The notes under the pieces are model-generated. The model had not been told where the DNA came from. It saw only the letters and a list, made by a program, of their open reading frames with translations, and did not search any database. Below, one piece after another: positions 28,169-37,540 of a stretch of DNA of 64,000 nt (within the stretch, counting starts at the first letter, position 1; the number at the start of each line of letters is the position of its first letter). The DNA comes from Hymenobacter nivis (GTDB lineage Bacteria > Bacteroidota > Bacteroidia > Cytophagales > Hymenobacteraceae). The DNA lies in assembly GCF_003149515.1 (NCBI RefSeq), contig NZ_CP029145.1, positions 1,364,001 to 1,428,000 of the forward strand, in the 5' to 3' direction. Both the position numbers and the translations under genes were made by a program.

Positions 28169-29137
28169 TTAGGGCCCTGGCACGGCAGGCGGGGCCCCGG
28201 CGGCGGCGGCGGCCCCCTGCCGAATCCGCAGCTGCCGCTGGGCGCGGCGGGTGGTAGCCCGTTGCAGGGGCTCCAGCAGCTGCTGGCACAAGCGGTTGAT
28301 AGTCAGGTCTTCGCTGGTGAAAGTGGGCAGGCGCACGGCTTTTTGCAGCAGGGCCACGGCGCTGCGGCGGCGGCCCTGATAGCGGTACATGCGGGCGAGG
28401 TCGTAATAAAACGAGGCCCGCATCGAATCCAGCCGGATGGCCGTTTCGAGGCTGCGCATGGCATCGGCCACGCTGCCGCCGGGTGGCACCCCGCCCAACA
28501 AGACTTTACTATAAATGCGCTCCAGTACGTTGTAGTGGCCCACGCGGTACTGCCAGCGGCCCAGCAGCTGCCAGGCTTCGGGCAGGTCGGGGCGCTGGGC
28601 CACGGCCAGGAACACGTAGGAGCGCAAGTCGCGGAATGCCGCCAGGCGGTTTTCCGAGCGGTACAAACCCGCCTGGCTAAACAAGGCCAGCGCGGCGGCG
28701 TAGTTGCTCTCTCCGCCCTCGGGGCGTAGGGCCAGGGCCCGGTCGGCGTAGCGGGCAGCGGCGGTGAAGTAGGCCGCTTTGCGGGTTTCGTCGGAGTACC
28801 GGGCCCCTATTTTCACACTCAGCACGGCCGCCTGCCACAGGGCCAGGTAGTGCACCGGGTCAATTTTAAGCACGTTCTGGTACGCGGCCAGCGCCTCCGA
28901 ATCCTTGTAGCGGTTGACGAGCCGCACGGCGTCGAACAGCTTTTGGCGCACGGCCATCGGGTCACCCACCACCGTATCGGGCGGGGCGGCGGGGGGCGCT
29001 TCGGCCGGCGCAGGCGCGGGGGCCCCAGGCACGGCCGGCTGCTGGGCCATTGCCGGTCCCCCCGCGCCCGCGAGGCCGCACGCCAGCACGGCCCGCCCCA
29101 GCCACCTCCCCCACTGCCTAAGCCCGCCGCCGCGCAC
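28169..29137 (-). CDS. Secreted TPR-like protein
   Basis: 322 residues starting at GTG 29137, five bases after the parC stop. Signal peptide up to about AMAQQ (28-32), a Pro/Ala-rich linker, then helical repeats (ALAAYQNVLKIDPVHYLALWQAAVL, ALRPEGGESNYAAALALF) and a basic C-terminus. The pattern NVLERIYSKVLLGGVPPGGSV is unusual for plain TPRs. Function unknown. Tight coupling to parC suggests co-transcription rather than a shared role. Confidence 0.75.
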   Translation of the reverse strand: MRGGGLRQWGRWLGRAVLACGLAGAGGPAMAQQPAVPGAPAPAPAEAPPAAPPDTVVGDPMAVRQKLFDAVRLVNRYKDSEALAAYQNVLKIDPVHYLALWQAAVLSVKIGARYSDETRKAAYFTAAARYADRALALRPEGGESNYAAALALFSQAGLYRSENRLAAFRDLRSYVFLAVAQRPDLPEAWQLLGRWQYRVGHYNVLERIYSKVLLGGVPPGGSVADAMRSLETAIRLDSMRASFYYDLARMYRYQGRRRSAVALLQKAVRLPTFTSEDLTINRLCQQLLEPLQRATTRRAQRQLRIRQGAAAAAGAPPAVPGP

Positions 29138-29142
29138 AGCTG

Positions 29143-32076
29143 CTAAAACAAGCCCAATTGCGCCTTAGAGCGGCTGGCCACTTCGCGGGCCTGAGCTACT
29201 TCCTCGGCCGTTACGGCCACGGTACCTTCATCGAGCACGGCGGTTTCGGCAGCGTCGGGCGTGGGGGCCCCGGCGGCGCGCTTGCGTGCGGCCTCGCGGC
29301 GCTGGGGCTCGGGGCCCTCGTCGGTAAGCAGGTCCAGGGCGTGGATTTTGTAGTAGTTCAGCTTGTTGCCCATGGCCTTCCAGCCCTTTACGTCAATGAA
29401 CTCGTGCAGGCCGATTTTCTCGGTTTCCTTATCGCCCTTCTTGTCTTTCTGCACTTTCGCTTCCACCAGCGGCTCGGGATGAGCTGTAATGGCCAGTAGC
29501 TTCGAGCCCTTGGTTTCGGTGATGAAGGTAAAAGGCTTGCCCAGCGTACTAGTTTCGATACGGAAACGCTTGACGTAGTGGATCTTCGTATCGCCATCCA
29601 TATACACCGCACTGAGCACCGTTTCAGGGTCGTACTTGCGCAGCAGTACAATGTTGGGCACGTCGTAATGGTTGCCCGGGTCGGGCGTGGTCAGCTCGTA
29701 GCTGCCGTTGCGGAACACCACCAGCACCGTTTCGTCGGTGTCGAAGGCCCCCAGGTAGCGGCCGTGGCCGGCGGTGTTGAGGCGGCCCACTACGGCGTCG
29801 AAGAAGGTTTCGCGGCCGCCCAACGTGCTGTCGCCCCGGCTCTTCTGGGCAATTTTCTTGATGAGCTGCTTGGTCACGATGTTGCCCATCGAGCCCTTGC
29901 CCTTGATGGCCAGCTCGGCGAAGTCGAAGTCGAACTGCTTTACCCGGGCCGCGGCCTTGTCGCTGAGCTGGATGGTCACAATCTCGCTTTCCGAGTTGGG
30001 GTTGGCCGTGAGGTACAGGATTTTGGTGCCTTTGGTGCCCTTGGTCAGGTCGTAGGCCTTGTCGCGGGTGATACCCGAGACAAGGAAGCGCTTAGCGAAG
30101 CTGATACCCGAGGCCCCGTCCACATACACCATGTTGTACACCAGCCGGTCGTCGTTCTTGTTGTACACGCCGACGTGCAGGATGTCCTTGCCCACGAAGG
30201 TTTTCTCCGCAATGCGGCTCACCACAAACGTACCGTCGCGCTTGATAGCAATGATGTCGTCGAGGTCTGAGCAGTCGCACACGAACTCGTCCTTCTTCAG
30301 CCCAAAGCCCACAAAGCCGTCCTGGCGGTTTACGTACAGCTTCTGGTTGGCCACGGCCACCTTCTGGGCCGTCACCACGTCGAAGGTGCGGAGCTGCGTT
30401 TTGCGCTCGCGGCCTGCGCCGTACTTCTTCAGCAGGCCCTCGAAGTAGGCTACGGCGTAGCGGGTGAGGTTGGCCAGGTGGTCGGCCACCTCGGCTAGCT
30501 CGTCGGTCAGCTTTTGCAGGTAATCGTCGGCCTTGAAGCCATCGAACTTGCTGATGCGCTTGATGCGGATTTCGGTCAGGCGCGTCAGGTCGTCCTCCGT
30601 CACGGGGCGGCGCAGCACCACGCGCTGGTCGTTGGCCTTGGGCTTGTCGCCGTCCACGCGCACGAATTTCCTCAGGCCCGCGTCGATGGTTTCCAGGATT
30701 TGCGCCCAGGTTTCGGCTTCCTCGATGCGGCGGTAGATGCGGTTTTCAATGAAAATCTTCTCCAACGAAGCATTGTGCCACCGCTCCCACAGCTCCTCCT
30801 GCCGGATTTCCAGCTCGCGTTCCAGCAGGCGCACCGTGGCCTTAGTACTCTGGCGCAGTACGTCCTCCACGCCCACAAAGCGGGGTTTATCGTCAATAAT
30901 GACGCAGGTATTGGGCGAGATGCTGATTTCGCAGTCGGTGAAAGCATACAGCGCGTCCATGGTGAGGTCGGGCGAGACGCCGGCTGGCAGCTGCACCTGG
31001 ATCTCCACCACGGCCGCCGTGTTGTCCACCACCTTCTTAATCTTGATTTTATTGGCCTCGCTGGCCTTCACGATGCTTTCCATCAGCGCCGTAGTGGTGG
31101 AGCCGTAGGGAATATCGCGGATGATGAGCAGCGTTTTGTCCACCTTCTCGATGGTGGCGCGCAGCCGGATTTTGGCCCCACGCATCCCCGAGTTATAGTG
31201 CGTCGCGTCGCACAGGCCCCCGGTGGAGAAATCTGGCAGCAGTTGCACCTCCTTGCCGCGCAGCACCGCAATACTGGCCTGGCACAACTCGCAGAAGTTG
31301 TGGGGCATAATCTTGGTGCTCAGGCCCACGGCAATGCCTTCCACACCCTGCGCCAGCAGTAGCGGGAACTTGACGGGCAGCGTGGTGGGCTCACGCTTGC
31401 GGCCGTCGTAGCTGAGCTGCCACTCGGTGGTGTCGGGGTTGAACACTACGTCGAGGGCAAACTTGCTCAGGCGGGCCTCGATATAGCGCGGGGCCGCCGC
31501 GCCGTCGCCGGTGCGCACGTCGCCCCAGTTGCCCTGGGTTTCGATGAGCAGGTCCTTCTGGCCCAGGTTCACCATGGCGTCGCCGATGCTGGCGTCGCCG
31601 TGGGGATGGTACTGCATGGTTTGGCCAATCACGTTGGCCACTTTGTTGAAGCGGCCATCGTCCATCTCCTTCATGGCGTGCAGGATGCGGCGCTGCACGG
31701 GCTTGAGGCCGTCCTCAATGGCGGGCACGGCGCGCTCCAGAATCACGTAGGAGGCGTAGTCCAGAAAGTAGTTCTGATACATACCCCGCACCGTGGCCAC
31801 GTCGTGAATGACCTCGCCGGGCGCGAATTTGGGGTTTTCCTCCTCCTGCGGCTCGGCCTCGGCCAGGGGCTCGTTTTCAGCGGTGAGCTGGGCGGTGAGG
31901 GCCTCGTCGCCGGCAGCGAGCTCGGCGTCTTCCTCGGCGGCGGGCGAAAACGCGCCCAGGTCAAAATCGACCGAATCGCCGGCCTGAAGATAAGGGTTGG
32001 GTTCCGACGCGTCGGAGGCGCGGGACTCGTCGGCGGGGAACAGCGAGGCGGGACCGGGGGTAAGGGGTGTATCCAC
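29143..32076 (-). CDS. parC: DNA topoisomerase IV subunit A (GyrA/ParC family)
   Basis: Cleaves and rejoins DNA to decatenate chromosomes. From GTG 32076 it has 977 residues. The catalytic Tyr198 sits in AAAPRYIEARLSK; the QRRILHAMKEM and YHPHGDASIG motifs precede it. The C-terminal beta-pinwheel repeats are of the divergent ParC kind, without a GyrA box. parE lies 1.1 kb upstream, supporting topoisomerase IV over gyrase. An acidic extension of about 90 residues precedes the core. No ATG is available. The promoter at 32109-32139 places the start near 32076 (TTG 32088 is an alternative). Confidence 0.9.
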   Translation of the reverse strand: MDTPLTPGPASLFPADESRASDASEPNPYLQAGDSVDFDLGAFSPAAEEDAELAAGDEALTAQLTAENEPLAEAEPQEEENPKFAPGEVIHDVATVRGMYQNYFLDYASYVILERAVPAIEDGLKPVQRRILHAMKEMDDGRFNKVANVIGQTMQYHPHGDASIGDAMVNLGQKDLLIETQGNWGDVRTGDGAAAPRYIEARLSKFALDVVFNPDTTEWQLSYDGRKREPTTLPVKFPLLLAQGVEGIAVGLSTKIMPHNFCELCQASIAVLRGKEVQLLPDFSTGGLCDATHYNSGMRGAKIRLRATIEKVDKTLLIIRDIPYGSTTTALMESIVKASEANKIKIKKVVDNTAAVVEIQVQLPAGVSPDLTMDALYAFTDCEISISPNTCVIIDDKPRFVGVEDVLRQSTKATVRLLERELEIRQEELWERWHNASLEKIFIENRIYRRIEEAETWAQILETIDAGLRKFVRVDGDKPKANDQRVVLRRPVTEDDLTRLTEIRIKRISKFDGFKADDYLQKLTDELAEVADHLANLTRYAVAYFEGLLKKYGAGRERKTQLRTFDVVTAQKVAVANQKLYVNRQDGFVGFGLKKDEFVCDCSDLDDIIAIKRDGTFVVSRIAEKTFVGKDILHVGVYNKNDDRLVYNMVYVDGASGISFAKRFLVSGITRDKAYDLTKGTKGTKILYLTANPNSESEIVTIQLSDKAAARVKQFDFDFAELAIKGKGSMGNIVTKQLIKKIAQKSRGDSTLGGRETFFDAVVGRLNTAGHGRYLGAFDTDETVLVVFRNGSYELTTPDPGNHYDVPNIVLLRKYDPETVLSAVYMDGDTKIHYVKRFRIETSTLGKPFTFITETKGSKLLAITAHPEPLVEAKVQKDKKGDKETEKIGLHEFIDVKGWKAMGNKLNYYKIHALDLLTDEGPEPQRREAARKRAAGAPTPDAAETAVLDEGTVAVTAEEVAQAREVASRSKAQLGLF

Positions 32077-32108
32077 GAAGAACAAACGGGTGAGCGGCAA
32101 GATGCAGT

Positions 32109-32139
32109 CAAATGTACCGGCGGCGGGGCGGCGGCGCAA
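32109..32139 (-). promoter_or_regulatory. Promoter of the parC operon
   Basis: On the minus strand TTG (32137-32139) is followed, 20 bases later, by TACATTTG (32109-32116). This is the best Bacteroidota -33/-7 pair in the window apart from the tRNA promoter. It lies about 33 bases before the proposed GTG start. Confidence 0.75.
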
Positions 32140-32249
32140 CTTCTGGCAAGGCTTGGGGCCCCCGGAAAGTTCCGCCCGCCCGGGGCAAAAGTGGCTTCGG
32201 GGCCCCCGTAAGCCGCTCGTGTCGCCGGCGCTGCCTCCCGGCAAATCTC

Positions 32250-32539
32250 ATCGCCGAAAGCCCGTTCAACCCGCTGCTCACCTCGAACAACGCCCGGCAC
32301 GTGACGCTGCTGCGCGCCAACCTGATCGACCAGATTGGGCACGCCACCGGGGCCCCTCGTGTACAAGGTCCTCATTACGATGGCCGCCCACGAGAGCAGG
32401 GCTGTTTGCTACCCAGGAGAGCGGCTTGTTCGGTGTGGCCTTCAATGAGGCCCTGACCGATAACGGCGTGAAGGACTCGGGGAGAACCGAGCCACTCGCC
32501 ATCATCACCAGCCTGCAAACCCAGGTAATGGGCCCGTAA
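32250..32539 (+). pseudogene. Decayed coding remnant of unknown family
   Basis: Two short protein-like stretches occur on the plus strand in different frames. The first reads ...LIAESPFNPLLTSNNARHVT and continues LLRANLIDQIGHATG (about 32250-32350). The second reads LFGVAFNEALTDNGVKDSG, then TEPLAIITSLQTQVMG, and ends at a TAA near 32539. Together they look like one gene broken by a frameshift or deletion around 32350-32410. I cannot name the family. Its 5' end would run into the parC promoter, so the fragment lost its beginning. Confidence 0.5.
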
Positions 32540-32558
32540 GACTGGCTGATTTCAACGC

Positions 32559-32594
32559 AAAAGCCCCCGCCCGAATAATCGAACGGGGGCTTTT
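32559..32594. terminator. Rho-independent terminator
   Basis: AAAAGCCCCCG pairs exactly with CGGGGGCTTTT across 14 bases. It lies downstream of the CHRD lipoprotein gene (-) and the decayed gene (+), and could serve both. Confidence 0.88.
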
Positions 32595-32612
32595 CACAGT
32601 AACTAAAAAAGA

Positions 32613-33065
32613 CTAGTTTACCGTCATGTCGGCCCGGATTTCGCCGCCCTTATAAGTCATAGTATGCAGGTTAGCGTACACCCCGTGGTTAAGCAAGGCC
32701 GTGTTCTGATCCATGGTAAGCTGCTTAGTGCCAGTAATAGGCGATACGAAACCGTCGCCGGTGGCGTTATTAAAAGGAAAGACGTAAAAAATGCCGCCAT
32801 TAGCGCCTGGGGCCCCCATGTGAAGGTGTGCCCCTATAGGCGTCAGGCCCGTAAACGTGACGGTGTATGTCAGCACCATCGCCGTTTTATCGTAGGTGCC
32901 GGTGATAGTGCCCGTGGCGGCGGAAGTCACAACCGGTACTTGCTGGCTACCGCTGAAGGTGCCCAGCGTGGGCTGCACCGGCGCAATGTTAGTGGTCTCT
33001 TTTTTACAGGCCGTAGCGGTCATCAGACCAGCCAAGAGTAAGAGGGAAGCGAGTAAATTTTTCAT
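32613..33065 (-). CDS. CHRD-domain lipoprotein
   Basis: 150 residues with a lipoprotein signal (Cys20 in TATACKK) and one CHRD domain: SGSQQVPVVTSAATGTITGTYDKT, AHLHMGAPGANGGIFYVF and the closing NLHTMTYKGGEIRADM. CHRD domains were first described in chordin and occur in many bacterial surface proteins; the bacterial function is unknown. The start ATG at 33065 is clear. Single-gene unit between the two topoisomerase genes. Confidence 0.9.
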   Translation of the reverse strand: MKNLLASLLLLAGLMTATACKKETTNIAPVQPTLGTFSGSQQVPVVTSAATGTITGTYDKTAMVLTYTVTFTGLTPIGAHLHMGAPGANGGIFYVFPFNNATGDGFVSPITGTKQLTMDQNTALLNHGVYANLHTMTYKGGEIRADMTVN

Positions 33066-33162
33066 GTAATCGTAGGGCGGTTAAGTAAAATGCTTGTGCA
33101 AGCCTTAAACGAGCTTGTTCGAATTAAGTTTAGAGATTATTCCCCGCCGGGCCCTCGGGGCC

Positions 33163-35079
33163 CTATTCCGCTTCCACCACCTCAGCGGCGGGCAGCGCGT
33201 CGCTGGTCACGAGGTCTTTTTCCAGGCGCAGGTTTTCAATGATGAACTGCTGACGGTCGGGCGTATTTTTACCCATGTAGTAGGTGAGCACCTGCTGAAT
33301 GCTGCGGTCGGACTGCAAAATCACGGGCTCCAGCTTGATGTTATCGCCGATAAACCTGCCGAACTCCTCCGGCGAAATCTCGCCCAAGCCCTTGAAGCGG
33401 GTGATTTCGGGGTTTTTGCCCAGCTTGCGCATGGCGGCCTGCTTCTCGCCCTCGTTGTAACAGTAAATAGTTTCCTTCTTGTTACGCACCCGAAACAGCG
33501 GCGTTTCGAGGATGAACACGTGGCCATTGCGCACCAAATCGGGGAAGAACTGGAGGAAGAACGTGAGCAGCAGCAGCCGGATGTGCATGCCGTCCACGTC
33601 GGCGTCGGTGGCGACGACCACCCGGTTATACCGCAGGTTCTCGATGCCTTCCTCGATGTTCAGGGCGTGCTGAAGCAGGTTGAACTCCTCGTTTTCGTAC
33701 ACTATTTTCTTCTTTAGGCCGTAGCAGTTCAGCGGCTTGCCGCGCAGGCTGAACACAGCCTCCAGCTCCACGTTGCGGCTCTTGGTGATGCTGCCCGAGG
33801 CCGAGTCGCCCTCGGTGATGAAGAGCGTGGTGAGCAGCTCCTTTTCGGCCCCATCCTTAGCGTTTTCGCCCAGGTGAAAGCGGCAATCGCGCAGCTTACG
33901 GTTGTGCAGGTTGGCTTTTTTGGCGCGCTGGTTGGCTAGCTTTTTCACCCCGGCCATGTCCTTGCGCTCCCGCTCGCTCTGCGTGATGCGCTTGAGCAGG
34001 GCCTCGGCGGTAGCGGGGTTCTTGTGCAAGAAGTTGTCGAGGTGCTCCTTCACAAAGTCCAGGATGAAGCCGCGCACTGTGGGGCCCTCGTCGCCCATGT
34101 TTATCGAGCCGAGCTTGGTTTTAGTCTGACTCTCGAACACCGGCTCCTGCACGCGCACCGAAATGGCCGCCACAATGGAGCCGCGGATGTCGGCCGCGTC
34201 GAATTCCTTCTTGTAAAACTCGCGCACCGTTTTCACCACCGCCTCGCGGAAGGCGGCCAGGTGGGTACCGCCCTGGGTAGTGTACTGCCCGTTCACGAAC
34301 GAGTAGTATTCCTCGCCGTAGTCGTTGCCGTGGCTCAGGGCCAGCTCAATGTCGGGGCCCTTAAGGTGGACGATGGGGTAGCGCAGGTGCTCCACATCAG
34401 CCTTGCGGCCGAGTAGGTCGCGCAGGCCGTTTTCGGAGAAGTACTTCTGCCCGTTGTAGTTGATGATGAGGCCCGCGTTGAGGTACACGTAGTTCCACAT
34501 CTGGTTTTCCAGGTACTCCGGGATGAAGCGGTAGTTCTTGAAAATGGTGTCGTCGGGCTGGAAAGTGACCAGCGTACCGTTGCGCTGCGGCGTTTTCTGG
34601 GGCTTGGGGTCTTGCACGAGGCGGCCCTGGGCAAACTCAGCCGACTTCATCAGCCCTTCGCGCACGCTCTGCACCAGGAAGTAGCCGCTCAGGGCGTTCA
34701 CGGCCTTGGTGCCCACGCCGTTGAGGCCCACCGACTTCTGGAATACCTTGGAGTCGTACTTACCACCGGTATTGATTTTGCTCACCACGTCCACGACCTT
34801 GCCCAGCGGGATACCGCGGCCGTAGTCGCGCACCTGCACCCGCTGCTCCGAGATTTTGATGTCGATGGTGCGGCCGTGGCCCATCACGTGCTCGTCGATG
34901 CAGTTGTCGATGACTTCCTTCACCAGCACGTAAATACCGTCGTCGTAGGCCGAGCCGTCGCCGAGCTTACCGATGTACATGCCGGGCCGCAGGCGGATGT
35001 GCTCGCGCCAGTCGAGCGAGCGGATGCTGTCTTCGGTGTAGCCGTGGGCGGGGGCCGCGGGAGTGAGTTCGTCGCTCAT
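33163..35079 (-). CDS. parE: DNA topoisomerase IV subunit B (ParE)
   Basis: ATPase subunit of topoisomerase IV. From ATG 35079 it has 638 residues. The GHKL ATP site is seen in [15 protein letters not shown] and [13 protein letters not shown], followed by the transducer domain. The Toprim domain has [13 protein letters not shown] and [17 protein letters not shown]. The C-terminus [25 protein letters not shown] is ordinary. It belongs with parC downstream, from which it is separated by the CHRD gene and the decayed remnant. Confidence 0.94.
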   Translation of the reverse strand: MSDELTPAAPAHGYTEDSIRSLDWREHIRLRPGMYIGKLGDGSAYDDGIYVLVKEVIDNCIDEHVMGHGRTIDIKISEQRVQVRDYGRGIPLGKVVDVVSKINTGGKYDSKVFQKSVGLNGVGTKAVNALSGYFLVQSVREGLMKSAEFAQGRLVQDPKPQKTPQRNGTLVTFQPDDTIFKNYRFIPEYLENQMWNYVYLNAGLIINYNGQKYFSENGLRDLLGRKADVEHLRYPIVHLKGPDIELALSHGNDYGEEYYSFVNGQYTTQGGTHLAAFREAVVKTVREFYKKEFDAADIRGSIVAAISVRVQEPVFESQTKTKLGSINMGDEGPTVRGFILDFVKEHLDNFLHKNPATAEALLKRITQSERERKDMAGVKKLANQRAKKANLHNRKLRDCRFHLGENAKDGAEKELLTTLFITEGDSASGSITKSRNVELEAVFSLRGKPLNCYGLKKKIVYENEEFNLLQHALNIEEGIENLRYNRVVVATDADVDGMHIRLLLLTFFLQFFPDLVRNGHVFILETPLFRVRNKKETIYCYNEGEKQAAMRKLGKNPEITRFKGLGEISPEEFGRFIGDNIKLEPVILQSDRSIQQVLTYYMGKNTPDRQQFIIENLRLEKDLVTSDALPAAEVVEAE

Positions 35080-35256
35080 GGGTAAAAATCCGTATGGGGC
35101 AATTGCTGGGTAAAATAACGCACAAAACGGTGGCCAACCGCCGGCCGGGCTGCCAGGCAGCTTAGCCAGCGTCGCCAATCCTGTTAGTCGTTTCACCACC
35201 ATCGGCCGGCGGCGCTTGGTTCGTCACGGCCTTCATTGCATTTCTTCTTCGCGCTC

Positions 35257-36489
35257 ATGCAACCGTCTCCTATCCCCACCACCCCACCGCGGGCGATGCC
35301 GCCGCCCAACAACTTCACCCCCCCCCGCAACCTGCCCTCGCCCATGCAGCGCCACGCCCCGGCCGAGGTGAAGCAGTCGGGGGTTGTGCACTACACCTTC
35401 CTGCTCATCGGCCTCACGCTGCTGGTGTACGTGCTGCACGCGCTCGACAGCATTCTGCTACCCATCCTGTTCGCGGCGCTGCTCTCGGTGCTGCTGCTGC
35501 CGTTGGTACTGCGCTTCGAGCGTTGGAAGCTATCACGCATCTGGGCCATCATCTTCGCTTTGCTCCTCGTAATTGTGGCGCTGTTGGGCATGTTCTACCT
35601 GTTCGGCTCGCAGATTATGAGCCTGCGCGACGAGTTGCCCAAGCTGCAAGAGCGGGCCGTGCAGTACTTCGACCAGATTCAGCAGTGGGCCAGCCACAAA
35701 TTTGGCTACCAGCCCATCAGCAAAGACCAGCTCATCGAATCCGGCCTGGAATCGTTCAAGTCATCGGCTGGCGGCTACCTGGGCTCCACGCTCAGCACCA
35801 CGGCCGGCGTGCTGAGCGTGACGACGCTGGTGCCGATTTACATTTTCTGCTTCCTCTACTACCGCGACCACATGCGGCAGTTCCTGTTTCGCTTCGTGAA
35901 GCCCGACCGGCGCACCGACGTACTGCACACCATGGATAGCATCCAGGTGGTGGTGCAGGCCTACATCCAGGGCCTGCTCACGGTGATTGTAATTGTATCG
36001 GTGCTGAATTCCATCGGCCTGCTGGTGCTGGGGGTGAAATTCGCCGTGTTCTTCGCCATCTTCGCCTCGGTGCTGGCTATTATTCCCTACATCGGCATTT
36101 TGGTGGGCTCGGCCATTCCAGCCCTGGTTACGCTCGTCGACACGGGCTCGCCTACCAAAGCGCTGGGCGTGGTGGGGGTGTTCGTATTCGTGCAGTTTCT
36201 GGAAGGCAACTTCATCACGCCGATGGTGACGGGCTCGAAGGTGAGCATTAACCCCATGGCGGCCATCATTGCCCTCATTTTGGGGGGTGAGCTGTGGGGC
36301 ACGCCGGGCATGATCCTCAGCATTCCGCTGGTGGCCGTGCTCAAGGTGGTGTTCGACGCCAACAAGAACACGGAGCCGTGGGGCTTTTTGCTGGGCGACG
36401 TGAGCGACGGCGCCGAGTTGAAATTGGCAAATTCGTCGGCCAAAGAAGGCTTTTTTATGCGCGCCTGGCACAAATTACGGCCCGGGTAG
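35257..36489 (+). CDS. AI-2E family transporter (YdiK/PerM type)
   Basis: 410 residues from ATG 35257, divergent from parE. After a Pro-rich cytoplasmic head of about 45 residues come hydrophobic pairs near 47-90, a soluble segment, then four to five membrane helices with the family stretch NSIGLLVLGVKFAVFFAIFASVLAIIPYIGILVG and FVQFLEGNFITPMVTGSKVSINPM. The name AI-2E reflects early work on TqsA; most members export other solutes or have unknown roles, so the substrate is open. Confidence 0.88.
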   Translation: MQPSPIPTTPPRAMPPPNNFTPPRNLPSPMQRHAPAEVKQSGVVHYTFLLIGLTLLVYVLHALDSILLPILFAALLSVLLLPLVLRFERWKLSRIWAIIFALLLVIVALLGMFYLFGSQIMSLRDELPKLQERAVQYFDQIQQWASHKFGYQPISKDQLIESGLESFKSSAGGYLGSTLSTTAGVLSVTTLVPIYIFCFLYYRDHMRQFLFRFVKPDRRTDVLHTMDSIQVVVQAYIQGLLTVIVIVSVLNSIGLLVLGVKFAVFFAIFASVLAIIPYIGILVGSAIPALVTLVDTGSPTKALGVVGVFVFVQFLEGNFITPMVTGSKVSINPMAAIIALILGGELWGTPGMILSIPLVAVLKVVFDANKNTEPWGFLLGDVSDGAELKLANSSAKEGFFMRAWHKLRPG

Positions 36490-36582
36490 GGCCCCGGGCG
36501 CAACCCCGCGCCGGGGGGGGCCGTAAATTCTTGCACAAGTCCAGCACTTCTTTTCCACCCCCACTTTCAACCTGATTATACC

Positions 36583-37053
36583 ATGGCTAGCACCCTCACC
36601 GACACTACCACCCGAGCCCTCACCGATCTACTCAACCTCAACCGCGCCTCGACCAAAGGCTACCAGGAAGCCGCCGAGGAAGTAAAAAGCGCCGACCTGA
36701 AATCGCAGCTCGGCCAGTTTTCGCAGCAGCGCGCCGGCTTCATTTCCGACCTGGAACGCTGCGCCCAGCAGTACGGCATCGACGCCGCCAACTCGAACAC
36801 CATCGAGAGCGTGGCCACCGACGCCGCCGCCGCCGTGCACCGCGGCTGGATCAATATCAAATCAGCCATCACCAGCCAGGACGATTCGGCCGTGCTCGCA
36901 GCCGCCGAAACCGGCGAAGCCGCGGCCCTGAAAGGCTACGAAACCGCCCTGGCCGCCAAGGACCTACCCGCCGACGTGAAAAGCGTGCTCCAGCAGCAGC
37001 ACGGCAAAGTGCTGGAAGCCAAAAACTGGCTCACAGCCCACAAAACCAACTAA
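36583..37053 (+). CDS. DUF2383 ferritin-like four-helix protein
   Basis: 156 residues, all helical, matching the PA2169/DUF2383 family: LNLNRASTKGYQEAAEEVKSADLKSQL, RAGFISDLERCAQQYG, AVHRGWINIKSAIT, ALKGYETALAAKDLP. The regularly spaced Glu/His recall ferritin-like bundles, but metal binding is not proven. Often linked to stress. It is followed by about 490 bases of repeats before the next gene. Confidence 0.87.
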   Translation: MASTLTDTTTRALTDLLNLNRASTKGYQEAAEEVKSADLKSQLGQFSQQRAGFISDLERCAQQYGIDAANSNTIESVATDAAAAVHRGWINIKSAITSQDDSAVLAAAETGEAAALKGYETALAAKDLPADVKSVLQQQHGKVLEAKNWLTAHKTN

Positions 37054-37070
37054 GCTGACGCGGCCTGTTA

Positions 37071-37180
37071 TTAACTGATGTTACGCAGCACCTGCAGCTA
37101 TCTGCTGGAAAGGGTACTTGTATGGACTGCAAAAGCCTGTTTCCAGTAAGCTGACGAAAGGACTGCGTAACATCAGTTAA
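37071..37180. repeat. 110-bp element with perfect 18-bp terminal inverted repeats
   Basis: TTAACTGATGTTACGCAG (37071-37088) and its exact complement (37163-37180) bound a 110-base segment without coding capacity. The inner end CGTAACATCAGT also follows palindromic copy 1 near 534-545, so the sequence is a repeat. It shares its last TTAA with the larger repeat at 37177, so one was inserted at the edge of the other. No clean target duplication is visible. Confidence 0.8.
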
Positions 37181-37344
37181 GTAGTCGCGCAAAAGTAACC
37201 GTAGCAAAAAAGGCGGTCATGCTGAGCGCAGTCGAAGCATCTCTACCGCAATAGTAATTATTTACTTGCGAGGTAGAGATGCTTCGACTGCGCTCAGCAT
37301 GACGTTCAATTCAATACGCTTACTTGTGTGTGAGCACTTAATTG
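37177..37344. repeat. Palindromic intergenic repeat, long copy B (inverted twin of 3133-3303)
   Basis: The hairpin core is 37216-37302, with the arms GTCATGCTGAGCGCAG... and complement. Loop and both shoulders (CGCAAAAGTAACCGTAGC on one side, GTTCAATTCAATACGCTTAC on the other) match the reverse complement of the 3.2-kb copy with few differences. That includes the loop AATAGTAATTATTTACTT, so the two are recent relatives. Confidence 0.9.
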
Positions 37345-37397
37345 CTGGTTGTCGGTTGTCGGTCTGTATAAATATTCTGATAACCGACAACCAGCAA
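37342..37397. repeat. Inverted repeat TTGCTGGTTGTCGGTT
   Basis: Perfect 16-base arms (37342-37357 and 37382-37397) around 24 bases. Same type as the repeat at 23504-23593. It sits against the preceding palindromic element. Confidence 0.75.
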
Positions 37398-37424
37398 CTG
37401 ACGATTCGCCTAATTGATTGCTAA

Positions 37425-37452
37425 AAAGAGCGGCCCCCGGGCCGCTCTTTTT
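37425..37452. terminator. Rho-independent terminator
   Basis: AAAGAGCGGCCC pairs with GGGCCGCTCTTT, followed by more T residues. It insulates the nuclease operon from upstream transcription. Confidence 0.85.
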
Positions 37453-37495
37453 TTGTGGTGCCCCGGCCGGGGCGCGTTGTAACCTTCCGGGACGC

Positions 37496-37503
37496 TAAAT
37501 TTG
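37496..37503 (+). promoter_or_regulatory. Bacteroidota -7 box (TAAATTTG) of the nuclease operon
   Basis: TAAATTTG lies 38 bases before the TTG start of the exonuclease/GIY-YIG gene. It supports that unusual start codon, as transcripts would begin near 37510. Confidence 0.6.
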
Positions 37504-37540
37504 TTAGCCTGATCTTCCGCCCGCCATTTTCCGCTGCCCT

